A DNA stretch of 64,000 nucleotides from an uncultured Kineothrix sp. (GCA_910588855.1 CAJUSR010000004.1:184954-248953); one strand, 5' to 3'; positions 54,196 through 63,353 are shown, counted from the stretch's first letter. Notes: generated by a model not told the origin, from the letters alone. Made by a program: numbers and translations.

Positions 54196-55905
54196 CTAAA
54201 AATCTATACTTGACGCAAATGTTGGAGCAGAAGAGTAATCAGCATGTTTTTCTTCTTCGTCCTTATTGGTAAATTCTAAAATGTAATAGATGCAATATGA
54301 TGTAGCAGAAAATTTATCTTTATCTATCTTACGAACAACTTTTTCAACAGATAAATTATTACCAGACATTACTTTTAACTTCAAATTTGCAATCTCAAAA
54401 AATAATAATTCTGTATTGATAAAAGGCATAACATTTCTATCCAAAAATTCACGTTCTTTATCCGTAAAATCTTGTTCCTGCTTTCGTATCAACATTTTAA
54501 GCATTCCACTATCAACAGCGTTTATGAAATGAGAGATTACTTTTGTTTGCGTCCCTTGTGCTTTCATATCATACAGACATTTTTCTGCATCTGGAGACTG
54601 TGGCTTATTATCAGTGTTAATAGTATCAAAACATCCAAGATATTCTCCTGTAATTTTGTCATAAGATGGTTTAAGCAATTCATCAACAAGTCCACTGCCA
54701 AGTCCGTTTCCATCTGCGATTACCATTTTCGCCCGATATGCTCTTTTATATTTTTTGACAAGACACGCCTGTTCAGTAAAATTCATTTTATTAGATACAC
54801 CCTGAACATTTACAATTTGCAAATCAATAACTCTTTTTGTGTTAGGATTTCTTACGACTTTAATTACAGAAATAGCAGATTGGTTGTTATTTGTATTTTC
54901 ACTACGTGCAACGTCTACGCCTATGTAAAATTCGTCAGTGCCATTTTCAAATTCAAGAATTGGTCTATCCAATACTCTACACGCCATAAGTTTATTTATA
55001 TCAACTAAAGCACCATCAGAACATCCTACCCATTTTTGCTCATAGTTTTGAGCAAAAAATATAGGATTAGAACGTCGTTTCTTTTTGATTATCTGACTCT
55101 TTGTACTTCCTCGCCCATAATAACATGGTAACATCCATCCAGAACCAAGCACAATATCACCAGAACAATCACGCATACCATTTATCATTCTTACACTACG
55201 ATTAAATTCATCTGAACCACGATAACCGCTAGTGGTAAAGAAGTGTATTTGAAAATTCATTTCTTCAGGATCTACTATTGCAAGGCTTCCAGCAGTAGTA
55301 CGTGGAACTTCGACGATAGGTTCCAGTGCATCCTCAAAAAGAGTATTATTTAATAATGCAGATTCCTCAATTTTAATTCTGTGCCTACGTCTACCCTTGC
55401 TTGTTTGGGCATTTGCAAGATTAGTTATAGTAGAGCCAGATTTAAATTTTATGAAGGCATCATTTTTAGAAAAACGATATTTTTCAATTTCATTTGCCAA
55501 CAATGGAAAATCTGATATAATTTCATTAAACTTGTCCTCTAATAATGCGGCACTGTTTTCTCGTGTCTGAGCAGTAACAGACAAAGTAATATTTGGATAT
55601 AAAATTCCTGCAATAAAATCGTCTAATACTTCTGTGTATGTTTTTGCATATCCACGAGAAAATGTTCCGTACATACTCATGAAACGCAAGTCACATCTCA
55701 TAAAAACACGTTGATCAAAGTGTAGCTGTCGATTACTTTCTTTGCTTTTAAAAATCTCAACAAATAAATCAGGATACCATCTTGCCCAACTTATAAACTG
55801 ATAATAATTCCATAAGTGTTCACCAAATAGACTCTCACCTTCTAATGATTTAACTCTATTTTTTTCGAGTTCAGTTAGTTCCAAAATCCTTTCATCGCTA
55901 ATCAT
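54196..55905 (-). CDS. Terminase large subunit
   Basis: 569 residues from ATG 55905 (GCAGGTGAT upstream, eight-base overlap with the small subunit). ATPase part: SRGYAKT at residues 83-89 as a deviant Walker A, KIEESALL as Walker B/coupling. Nuclease part: FYIGVDVARSENT (RNase H-like first Asp) and VIADGNGLGSGLVDELL. It pumps and cuts DNA during packaging. Confidence 0.88.
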   Translation of the reverse strand: MISDERILELTELEKNRVKSLEGESLFGEHLWNYYQFISWARWYPDLFVEIFKSKESNRQLHFDQRVFMRCDLRFMSMYGTFSRGYAKTYTEVLDDFIAGILYPNITLSVTAQTRENSAALLEDKFNEIISDFPLLANEIEKYRFSKNDAFIKFKSGSTITNLANAQTSKGRRRHRIKIEESALLNNTLFEDALEPIVEVPRTTAGSLAIVDPEEMNFQIHFFTTSGYRGSDEFNRSVRMINGMRDCSGDIVLGSGWMLPCYYGRGSTKSQIIKKKRRSNPIFFAQNYEQKWVGCSDGALVDINKLMACRVLDRPILEFENGTDEFYIGVDVARSENTNNNQSAISVIKVVRNPNTKRVIDLQIVNVQGVSNKMNFTEQACLVKKYKRAYRAKMVIADGNGLGSGLVDELLKPSYDKITGEYLGCFDTINTDNKPQSPDAEKCLYDMKAQGTQTKVISHFINAVDSGMLKMLIRKQEQDFTDKEREFLDRNVMPFINTELLFFEIANLKLKVMSGNNLSVEKVVRKIDKDKFSATSYCIYYILEFTNKDEEEKHADYSSAPTFASSIDF

Positions 55906-57091
55906 TAGCATCACCTGCCAATTCTTCATAATCATCAGGTAATTTAATGAATGTTTTTACAGTCTCCCTATTTTTTAATGTTGGTTCATTATTAAATATC
56001 CCATACGGATCACCGTTCTGAGAAATATACTCATCTCGCCTTTTGTCATAGAAAGAATATACATCTTCATATGATACAGATGGCTGGTCGTTTAATTTTC
56101 GCTCATAATCAACATAGCACCATATATTAAAATCAGGAGCATCATTAGGACGATATTTAAACTGTGGCATTATTTTAATAACATCAACGGCTTGCTCTAC
56201 AGCTTTTGTTAATTCTGAAACACTATTTACGCCACTATCTAAATCAGCTTTAGTAAGCTGCTTTGGAGTAAGTTTTGCTTTTTCGGCAGCGTTTTGTGCC
56301 GCATCATACCACTTTTTTGCTTCATCAACATTCCCTTTGGCAGTAGCATCTTCTTCTTTAACTTTAAATCGTACATATGTAGCAAGAGCCTCTTGGTGAA
56401 TGTTTGTTTGAAGCGTATAATTTATTTTTAGTTTTTCATATTTATCAAACATTTTTTTGTATTCAAGAGTATCATAACCATCACCAAATAAACTTTTGAT
56501 TTCTTCTGTAACTTCAAAATCATCTATGCTAGAATAATGTTTATTTTGAATTTGTTTTGGCGTGTGTACTGTTTTACTTGGTTTAGAATACTGATTAATC
56601 AAATGAGAATATCTATTTAAAATTTCATCTTTTTCCCTTTTAGTGCGGTTACTATTCTGATGAATAAATCCTTCTTTCTCTGCATCAGAGTACGATTTCG
56701 CCTTGTCCTGTCGCATCGCTACCAGCGTAAAATATTTCTGTAATATCTCGTACCCATGTAGTGAAACCTCTTCATCACTCAGGTAACTATTTTCTTTCTT
56801 CACAGATTCTTCGGAAGAGAAGAGTAGATCAAAATATAGTGGCTTATCAATATTTCTAAGCAAATCCTTAAATTTATCAAAATCAATTCTTCCATCCTCA
56901 GCTAGAACAGAAGTTTTGCAACATTCTTTACAAACAGGTATGCGCTCATCAAGAGAGTACATAGGGGAGCTGCTATAATAGAAGTCTGTTAAATTCTTCT
57001 CATCATGACAGCACGTACAGACTTTTTTTCCTTTTTGCTGATTGGCTGGCAACGGTTTATTGCCAGATGATTGTGATTTTTTTCTTGGCAT
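55898..57091 (-). CDS. Terminase small subunit-like protein with N-terminal zinc finger
   Basis: 397 residues. A zinc finger at 24-60 (KVCTCCHDEKNLTDFYYSSS...CKECC), helical middle, a segment AKKWYDAAQNAAEKAKLTPKQL, and a C-terminal part rich in acidic and aromatic residues (DFNIWCYVDYERKLNDQP). Its place just before the large subunit makes it the small-subunit candidate, though it is much longer than classic ones. Confidence 0.65.
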   Translation of the reverse strand: MPRKKSQSSGNKPLPANQQKGKKVCTCCHDEKNLTDFYYSSSPMYSLDERIPVCKECCKTSVLAEDGRIDFDKFKDLLRNIDKPLYFDLLFSSEESVKKENSYLSDEEVSLHGYEILQKYFTLVAMRQDKAKSYSDAEKEGFIHQNSNRTKREKDEILNRYSHLINQYSKPSKTVHTPKQIQNKHYSSIDDFEVTEEIKSLFGDGYDTLEYKKMFDKYEKLKINYTLQTNIHQEALATYVRFKVKEEDATAKGNVDEAKKWYDAAQNAAEKAKLTPKQLTKADLDSGVNSVSELTKAVEQAVDVIKIMPQFKYRPNDAPDFNIWCYVDYERKLNDQPSVSYEDVYSFYDKRRDEYISQNGDPYGIFNNEPTLKNRETVKTFIKLPDDYEELAGDAND

Positions 57092-57306
57092 GTTGCCACC
57101 ATCCTTTCAATTTTTAAAATTATTTGTCCAATTAAAAAAGACAGACGTGATGACTATCTGAAAACACACAGAAAGAGTCGGACTTTCATTTTCGGGTGAA
57201 ATCGAATGTCTTGCCTGTTAGACGATATGTGTGAAATATATCTTTAAAAGTTATAATATTTATGATAAAATAAAAAACATACATGTAAATACAAGAGGCA
57301 AATATA

Positions 57307-58125
57307 ATGTGGGAAAATATACAAATATTAATAGATAGCACAAATTTTATGATTACTTTTATATCAGTATTAATAAATATTTTTATTGGTTTTATGTGGT
57401 TAAAACACAAATTCGATTATTTATTTAATACAAGATATTTGAAAAAGTTACTAGGATTTAAAAATGAAGAAGTAGTAATCACCCAATCCGTTTTTGAACC
57501 TTCGATGATATCTGGAATCACCCATAACATGATTACATATGAAAGTGCAATATGTTTGGTTAATATTGCAACATTGTTAAGAACATGTAATTATAAATAT
57601 AGGATATATGAGGAGTCAAGTGTGCAATCTGACGAATTTAATATAGGAGGCCCTACATGTAATAAAAAAGTAAATGTTTATATGGTAACATTTTTCCCTA
57701 ATTTCAAATTTGTAACTCCGTCAACTGATAGACAGAAATTTGATAAATATCCAATAAATCAACATTTTATTGAATACTCGCAAAACGAAACAGCTTTTAA
57801 AATATATAAAAAACACAGTGGCAAAGTCTTACATTATTTCAAAATAAACTCTAAAAATAATGATGTCATTTTTTTAATAAAACTCACATCACAAGATTTT
57901 GGTGGTAATTTTAATAAAACGGTTTTTATTACTTTTGGCGGGTTTAATAAAGGAAGTTTATATTCATCACATTTTTTGAAAATATATTATAAAAAGTTAT
58001 ATAAGGATTTTAAAGACAATCATTTTTTTATTGCTATACCATTTAATAATATTGATAATTCTTTTGATTGGTCTAGCGGAACAATTGATTTAACTAACAT
58101 TATGTTTGATGATAACACCCAATGA
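57307..58125 (+). CDS. Membrane-anchored protein of unknown function, antisense to late genes
   Basis: 272 residues. One N-terminal membrane segment (FMITFISVLINIFIGFMWL), then a soluble domain with VNIATLLRTCNYKYRIYEESS, the motif NIGGPTCNKKVN (GGPxxN) and a beta-rich body with TFGGFNKGSLYSSHFLKIYY, echoing the first. Two GG-x(2-3)-N type turns in one domain suggest a nucleotide- or sugar-binding fold. It reads against its neighbours and looks like an accessory (moron or anti-phage) gene. ATG has AAGAGGCAAA upstream. Confidence 0.55.
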   Translation: MWENIQILIDSTNFMITFISVLINIFIGFMWLKHKFDYLFNTRYLKKLLGFKNEEVVITQSVFEPSMISGITHNMITYESAICLVNIATLLRTCNYKYRIYEESSVQSDEFNIGGPTCNKKVNVYMVTFFPNFKFVTPSTDRQKFDKYPINQHFIEYSQNETAFKIYKKHSGKVLHYFKINSKNNDVIFLIKLTSQDFGGNFNKTVFITFGGFNKGSLYSSHFLKIYYKKLYKDFKDNHFFIAIPFNNIDNSFDWSSGTIDLTNIMFDDNTQ

Positions 58126-58242
58126 AACAATTCTTTTATAACGAAATTTAATGTAAAAATGAAGTTATTCTTGAAAACAAAACCACATTATTGTAAAATA
58201 GATTTATAATAATTTTACCTTTAGCAAAATCGGAGGTGCTTT

Positions 58243-58719
58243 ATGATTTGCATTTGTGATGGTGGTCATATGCCAAGTCCTTATATACATTATATAATAA
58301 GACAAAATTGGTTTTTTCAAAAAAAATGGTTTATGAGTGGAGGAAACTTTGCATACCCTGGAAATTCCGTTATATTTTTTTTGCGTCATAATTGTGCAAC
58401 TGGAGAAATATTGAGTACAACTTTTCAAAAAGGACCCTATGATGATTCAATAGATGATCTGCCAAGTGATTGGAAAATTTCATCACAAACTTCTCTAAAT
58501 ATTGATGTAAATAACCTGAATACGAATTCTTCTGAATTGTTGCAAATTTGTAAGGACACTTCTGGTATCGAATCTTCTTTTTCAGGAATCAGAAAAATTA
58601 AATTAAAGGAATTTGATATTTATATGGATACAAAAGTTCATTTATTACATATTACACAATGTGGGAATTGGTGTACTTTAGAAGATGTATTTTTTAATCT
58701 GATACAACAGAATAGATAA
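58243..58719 (+). CDS. Unknown accessory protein
   Basis: 158 residues, ATG 58243 after CGGAGG. Cys/His-rich start (MICICDGGHMPSPYIHYIIRQNW), a Phe-rich segment and a C-terminal HITQCGNWCTLEDVFFNLIQ. Its Cys/His spacing could bind a metal. It follows the membrane protein at 57307 in the same direction, so both may work together. Not recognised. Confidence 0.5.
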   Translation: MICICDGGHMPSPYIHYIIRQNWFFQKKWFMSGGNFAYPGNSVIFFLRHNCATGEILSTTFQKGPYDDSIDDLPSDWKISSQTSLNIDVNNLNTNSSELLQICKDTSGIESSFSGIRKIKLKEFDIYMDTKVHLLHITQCGNWCTLEDVFFNLIQQNR

Positions 58720-58931
58720 ATCAATAAAATAGTGAACTAAATAATATTAAATAAACATGTTTAATAATATCCCAATGAAATGCTTACTTCATCAACATAA
58801 AAATATTTATTAACTTGGAATTTGCTGGATAAACTATTAACCAACATTTTATATAGTAGTTTTCATCAATCCGTGTACTAACGATACGTTCTTTCGTAAA
58901 ATATTCTTAATAATTTCAGATTTTACAAAAT

Positions 58932-59960
58932 TTAAATTTTTGCTTTGATACAATAGTTTACGGATGTGTTCGTTGGTCTACTAGTATAATTATAGGTAGA
59001 TCCAGTAGAAACAAATTCAAATTGTGATTTAGAACACCAGGTTACACCATTTGGATCCTTTATCTCTTTGTCTATTTTGCTCACATTATGTGCATAATCT
59101 CCAACAGGGCCATATACAGTAACACTCAAATCACTATTTTTGGATATCAAAATGTGTTCTGTGCCGTCCTGATGTTGACCAACCTTTCCTCCAGAACCAG
59201 TATTTCTGATAGCTGTACCACTACCACGTAAGAATTCACCTCTTAAATCAGGTACAGCAAATGTTGTAACTCCATCTCCGCCGAAAAAGTTCATAGAATC
59301 AAATTGCTTTAAGAAGTGTTGGGCAAGTTCTGGATAAGAATCAATATCATAAACAGTACCGTCACAAATCAGATAATTATTTGGACAATCTTTCCCCATA
59401 TAAGATATAATTGTACCTATTGGTATATTAGAAAAATTTCTACTATCTTCTAATTGTTCATTATTTTCTAGTTTGAAGAGACGTGATTCTATATCTACAA
59501 ACCAATTTTTTAAAGGTGGTTCTATATCCAAAAAATCTAAGGAATTTTCAACTTTAATAGTAAATGGGATGGTTTTTAATGCGTAATTTTGCCCTGCTTC
59601 TGTTCCTAAAAAAACGATAGCAGCAGTAACAGTTCCGCTTTTATATGTAACTGAATCAGATAATATCCATGAAAATCTTAAAAAATCATTGTTATATTGT
59701 GTATTTACAGCATCTTCTGTAAACGTTCCTAAATCATTTTTTACTATAAACTTAATATTTTTTGAAAGAAGATCAACGTTATCGTAATATCTATTTATTT
59801 CAAATGTCAAAATATTTGAATTAACATCACCACGTACAATTTTCCCGATATTTTTAGGCTCAGGAAATTTTTCTGTTATCTTAATAATTTGGTGTTCATC
59901 TACCATATTTGATTTTTTTACAATATGACCATCGGAATCTATAAAGTTTGTATTACTCAT
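58932..59960 (-). CDS. Tail fibre protein with BppU-like N-domain and tail-collar domain
   Basis: 342 residues. Residues 35-150 are a beta-sandwich attachment domain (VNSNILTFEINRYYDNVDLLSKNIKFIVKN, TPFTIKVENS-type end). Residues 178-342 are a phage tail collar domain (IPIGTIISYMGKDCPNNYLICDGTVYDIDSYPEL, DLRGEFLRGSG). AGGAAGGAG precedes ATG. It is encoded far upstream of the main tail module, before the terminase genes. Confidence 0.8.
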   Translation of the reverse strand: MSNTNFIDSDGHIVKKSNMVDEHQIIKITEKFPEPKNIGKIVRGDVNSNILTFEINRYYDNVDLLSKNIKFIVKNDLGTFTEDAVNTQYNNDFLRFSWILSDSVTYKSGTVTAAIVFLGTEAGQNYALKTIPFTIKVENSLDFLDIEPPLKNWFVDIESRLFKLENNEQLEDSRNFSNIPIGTIISYMGKDCPNNYLICDGTVYDIDSYPELAQHFLKQFDSMNFFGGDGVTTFAVPDLRGEFLRGSGTAIRNTGSGGKVGQHQDGTEHILISKNSDLSVTVYGPVGDYAHNVSKIDKEIKDPNGVTWCSKSQFEFVSTGSTYNYTSRPTNTSVNYCIKAKI

Positions 59961-60034
59961 TTATTTAATGTTCTCCTTCCTATTAAGTCGATTTAATTTT
60001 CAAACCGGCTCAATGGGAGTCGGCAAATATATAA

Positions 60035-60121
60035 CGGGAAGAGTAGGATTTGAACCTACGGTACATTTCTGTGCATCTGTTTTCAAAACAGACACAATAA
60101 ACCAGCCTCTGACATCTTCCC
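60035..60121 (-). tRNA. Phage tRNA-Ser (anticodon TGA)
   Basis: 87 bases on the minus strand. Acceptor GGGAAGA/TCTTCCC with discriminator G, anticodon stem TCTGT/ACAGA around TTTGAAA (anticodon TGA), a long variable arm (GCACAGAAATGTAC) as expected for serine, and T-arm GTAGGTTCAAATCCTAC. CCA not encoded. The D-arm is weak. Confidence 0.85.
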
Positions 60122-60166
60122 AAGAAAATAGGAGAGCAGTGCATCCACTCTCCATAACATAGACAA

Positions 60167-60298
60167 TTATTCACTTGTATCAGAATCAAAGATCATATCC
60201 AAATTGTAATCTTCAATGACAACAGGAATAATCTGTTTCCGATTATATTTATCAAGAAGGCTAATGTGATGTAGAATATTTAAGATACTTCGTTTAAT
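60167..60298 (-). CDS. Short coding segment after the endonuclease, AUU start
   Basis: 43 residues from ATT 60298 (KRSILNILHHISLLDKYNRKQ...MIFDSDTSE), overlapping the last 19 bases of the endonuclease gene in another frame. GAGG lies ten bases before the ATT and no canonical start exists. It may be a small gene with a rare start or the 3' remnant of a gene broken by the endonuclease insertion. Confidence 0.4.
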   Translation of the reverse strand: MKRSILNILHHISLLDKYNRKQIIPVVIEDYNLDMIFDSDTSE

Positions 60299-61938
60299 TT
60301 TATATAATCCTCATAATACATCCATTTTAGTCTTTCGCCTGTTATTGGGTGTTTTCCAGAAGTCTTACTTTCACCCCTACAACAAGCAGATAAAGATGAT
60401 TTACTAACACTACACCAATTTGAAGCTGAAGATGTATCAAATACTTCTAAGGTATTTAGACATATTAGTTGCTTAGATAATTTTGTCCATCTTTTATTGA
60501 GCCGTTGAATAATATAACAATCAATATCTATTTTATTTTTAATCAATTTGTTATAATCTTCTTTATACATCCATATTAAGTAATTACCAAATTCATCTAT
60601 ACCGCCTGTCATATAATTATTCTTACAACAACCACAAATTAGATTTATATTTATACCCGTTAATTTAGAAGCATCAGAAATTGAACTATAAAGTTTTTTA
60701 TTATTTAAACACACAACTTCTTTTTCAATAGTGGAATATCTTTCTTCAACCGGGTTATAATCACATAATCCAATTTGAGAACAAAATTTCAAATAGTTAT
60801 ATATGGTAAATCTATTTATTTTAGTTATTTTTGAAATTTCTGGTAATATCTTTGTCTTATATATGTAAACATCACATACTTCTTTAATTTTACTTGAACA
60901 TGCATTTTTATTTATTTTATAACTGTTTAAACTATCAAAATCCATCATCTCTGATAACTTGCTGTTTTTTAAAGAATTTAATATATAGGTGTACTCACTA
61001 CGACAACAATTTATTCTAATTATTTCACATCCATTTTCTGAAGCAAGTTTATCTTTTAATCTTTCAATTTCTTGTCGCTGTTCTAATGTATATTCATAAT
61101 CCCTATTTGTTTTTTTATAATGAAATCCACCATCCATCTCTATAATATATTTTTTATTATTATGTACAAAATAAAAATCATATTCTGGATGATAGGGATT
61201 ATTATTGTAATAAAAAATTTGATTTTCAAAAGAAAAATGATATGTATATGGAATGTTGAAATGTGTTAGTATGGCATTCATTAGTTTCTCTGGGTAACTG
61301 AATCCATCATTACAAAAAGGACAGTATACAGTATTATAAGTACTTACATTATAAATACTTTTCCCATGAACAACAGAACCACAACATTGACACAACCAAG
61401 ATGTTTTATGTTTTGACGAAGGCCAATACTTATAACCTTCATTTTTATCATATAGTATCTGTGCGATGTCGGGACGCTTACTCCATAAATCATTGACACC
61501 TACCATTAATATACGGTTACAACAGACAGGGCATTTGGAATTATTTTTTAACATTATTTCTGTGATTTCATAACAGTAATTATCTTTTACACATTTTACT
61601 TTATATCTTTTTTCATATGTGCCATTCTTTTTAGGACTTTTAATTTGCTCTAATATAATTCTTTCATTTATAATATCACCAACACAATATCGAAAACCAT
61701 AATGTGTGGTATCAATTATTTTTCCAATTTGCCCATTCAATAATGCACCTTTTGTTAAAACATATTCTTTATCATTATATTCAACTTTAACATAATTTTT
61801 ATTTATAGTTTCTAAATATGTTAATGTATAAATGATATTATCATATTTAACTCGAAAATTTACATTTATTGATTTCTGCCAATCTATCCTATTATATTTT
61901 AAAACAAAGTCTTCTTTAAATAATTTCTTTTGAATCAT
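60280..61938 (-). CDS. Free-standing EDxHD-type homing endonuclease
   Basis: 552 residues. Zinc ribbons (CPVCCNRIL; CQCCGSVVHGKS...CPFCNDGFSYPEKLMNAIL) precede a Vsr-like nuclease with YHPEYDFYFVHNNKKYIIEMDGGFHY and a following helix (EQRQEIERLKDKLASENGCEIIRI). NUMOD-like repeats close the protein (VVCLNNKKLYSSISDASKLTGI; LICLNTLEVFDTSSASNWC). ATG has AAGGAG upstream. No group I core was seen around it, so it appears free-standing. Confidence 0.8.
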   Translation of the reverse strand: MIQKKLFKEDFVLKYNRIDWQKSINVNFRVKYDNIIYTLTYLETINKNYVKVEYNDKEYVLTKGALLNGQIGKIIDTTHYGFRYCVGDIINERIILEQIKSPKKNGTYEKRYKVKCVKDNYCYEITEIMLKNNSKCPVCCNRILMVGVNDLWSKRPDIAQILYDKNEGYKYWPSSKHKTSWLCQCCGSVVHGKSIYNVSTYNTVYCPFCNDGFSYPEKLMNAILTHFNIPYTYHFSFENQIFYYNNNPYHPEYDFYFVHNNKKYIIEMDGGFHYKKTNRDYEYTLEQRQEIERLKDKLASENGCEIIRINCCRSEYTYILNSLKNSKLSEMMDFDSLNSYKINKNACSSKIKEVCDVYIYKTKILPEISKITKINRFTIYNYLKFCSQIGLCDYNPVEERYSTIEKEVVCLNNKKLYSSISDASKLTGININLICGCCKNNYMTGGIDEFGNYLIWMYKEDYNKLIKNKIDIDCYIIQRLNKRWTKLSKQLICLNTLEVFDTSSASNWCSVSKSSLSACCRGESKTSGKHPITGERLKWMYYEDYIKLNEVS

Positions 61939-61968
61939 TTTTCGCTACTCCTTAATTCATTTACTTAT

Positions 61969-62148
61969 TTATTCTCTGTTTGAATAATAATCAACTAATA
62001 ATTCAAACAGTCTTTTTTCCTTTTTGAATTTCCAAGTTGTTATTCCATTAATATCAGTTTTTGCAAATAGAAAAGAGATGCCATTATCAATCAGATAAAA
62101 CATCTCTTTTCTATCTTGAGTTCCGTATTCTCTATCAATTTTTTTCAA
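61969..62148 (-). CDS. Small phage protein
   Basis: 59 residues from TTG 62148 with AAGGAG 12 bases upstream. Reads DREYGTQDRKEMFYLIDNG then ITTWKFKKEKRLFELLVDYY, a short winged-helix-like pattern seen in small phage proteins. Located just before the homing endonuclease gene. Confidence 0.55.
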   Translation of the reverse strand: MKKIDREYGTQDRKEMFYLIDNGISFLFAKTDINGITTWKFKKEKRLFELLVDYYSNRE

Positions 62149-62165
62149 AATACAATATTACTCCT

Positions 62166-62471
62166 TTATTCGATTTTATCCAAATCCCAAAGTAAATCTA
62201 CACCATACTCCTTTACATCCACAAACTTTAATTGAGATAAGTTATATGTTTTTAAAAGTTCAACACATTTTTTCTCATATTCAACTGGGTCAGACTCCTC
62301 AAAAATTACACTTGAATATGTACCAAGTCCAATTTCTGTATAAACATTTTTAATTTCATGAGTATCTGGGTCTTCAACTTCTTCGGTTCTTGTTTCAGTA
62401 TCTTCTTTTTTTATCTTTAAAAAATTCCATTTTTGTTTATCCTTTTCATCTTGAATTAACACACTTAACAT
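62166..62471 (-). CDS. Phage protein of unknown function
   Basis: 101 residues, ATG 62471 after GAGGAGATG. Acidic alpha/beta protein (KIKKEDTETRTEEVEDPDTHEIKNVYTEIGLGTYSSVIFEES). No domain recognised. Part of a run of small leftward genes that are probably middle genes. Confidence 0.6.
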   Translation of the reverse strand: MLSVLIQDEKDKQKWNFLKIKKEDTETRTEEVEDPDTHEIKNVYTEIGLGTYSSVIFEESDPVEYEKKCVELLKTYNLSQLKFVDVKEYGVDLLWDLDKIE

Positions 62472-62487
62472 ATATCATACATCTCCT

Positions 62488-62937
62488 CTAAATTACAGTT
62501 TCAACAGTGCCTTCAATATTAGCAGCATTTTGTTCTCTTGCTTCGTCTACAAGTTCTTGGATTTTTTCTTCGACTTTATCCACCCAGATAAGAGCTTTTG
62601 CTTTACTCAAAATTTCTACATTTGGAATAGTAGTAGTTAATTCTTTGATAGACATTTTATTACTGTCTAGTTCTAATACAAGGTTAAGGTTTTCGTCGAT
62701 AATAAAAGATTTATCGACAAGTTTGAGCGTTACCTTTTCTCCATCAGGGTCATCATCAGAAACAATTTCTGGCATACCATTGGTAACTTTGATATTCGCA
62801 GAAAAATCAATGTCTCCATATTTTAGCAATTTAGTATAATCATGAAGAGCTTCTTTTGTTTCGTCTGCAATTTCGATACATACAATACTTGCTGTTACCA
62901 CATCATGTTCAGTATCAATAGTTCTTGCTAATTTCAT
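62488..62937 (-). CDS. Phage protein of unknown function
   Basis: 149 residues, ATG 62937 after AAAAGGAG. Beta-rich N-terminus (DVVTASIVCIEIADETKEAL), acidic middle (SDDDPDGEKVTLKLVDKSF) and helical end (DKVEEKIQELVDEAREQN). Not recognised. Confidence 0.6.
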   Translation of the reverse strand: MKLARTIDTEHDVVTASIVCIEIADETKEALHDYTKLLKYGDIDFSANIKVTNGMPEIVSDDDPDGEKVTLKLVDKSFIIDENLNLVLELDSNKMSIKELTTTIPNVEILSKAKALIWVDKVEEKIQELVDEAREQNAANIEGTVETVI

Positions 62938-62951
62938 ATTTTTTCTCCTTT

Positions 62952-63221
62952 TTATTTTAATGAATTATGCAATTTGTTAAGTCCAATAATAAAGTTCCTT
63001 AGAGTTTCTTTATTAATTGCGCATTGTAATTGTGGGATATCTGCTAGGACTGTATCACGGACTACTAAATTCATTACATTTAATTTTTCATCTACCATCA
63101 TTTCGGCTTTTGTTTGATCGCCAAGCAGTATCTCTATGGATTGGACAGTTTGTCCAGAATCTTTGGTTATCATACGTACTTGGCCTGGCTCTAACTGAAA
63201 ATTATCCAAATTTAGCTGCAT
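62952..63221 (-). CDS. Phage protein of unknown function
   Basis: 89 residues, ATG 63221 after GAAGGTAGGTG. N-terminal beta segment (FQLEPGQVRMITKDSGQTVQSIEILLGDQ) and a helical C-terminus (LQCAINKETLRNFIIGLNKLHNSLK). Not recognised. Located between tRNA-Tyr and the next gene in the same direction. Confidence 0.6.
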   Translation of the reverse strand: MQLNLDNFQLEPGQVRMITKDSGQTVQSIEILLGDQTKAEMMVDEKLNVMNLVVRDTVLADIPQLQCAINKETLRNFIIGLNKLHNSLK

Positions 63222-63260
63222 TAATTCACCTACCTTCTTTATATATTTCCAATTTTATAC

Positions 63261-63344
63261 AGTGGGTAAGAGAGGACTCGAACCTCTGGTGTTTCTTTGT
63301 GGGGCATTTACAGTGCCTTGCATTCGCCGCTATGCTACTTACCC
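63261..63344 (-). tRNA. Phage tRNA-Tyr (anticodon GTA)
   Basis: 84 bases on the minus strand. Acceptor GGGTAAG/CTTACCC (with discriminator A), anticodon loop CTGTAAA (anticodon GTA), a long variable arm typical of bacterial tRNA-Tyr, and T-arm AGAGGTTCGAGTCCTCT. CCA not encoded. Confidence 0.85.
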
Positions 63345-63353
63345 ATGAAAAAT

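Noticed and set aside
54472..55008. Rightward 178-codon frame opposite the large terminase gene
   Set aside because: No ribosome site; explained by antisense reading of a conserved gene.
58720..58931. Possible gene or intron between 58.7 and 58.9 kb
   Set aside because: About 210 AT-rich bases with stops in all frames and no recognisable ribozyme core; nothing could be supported.
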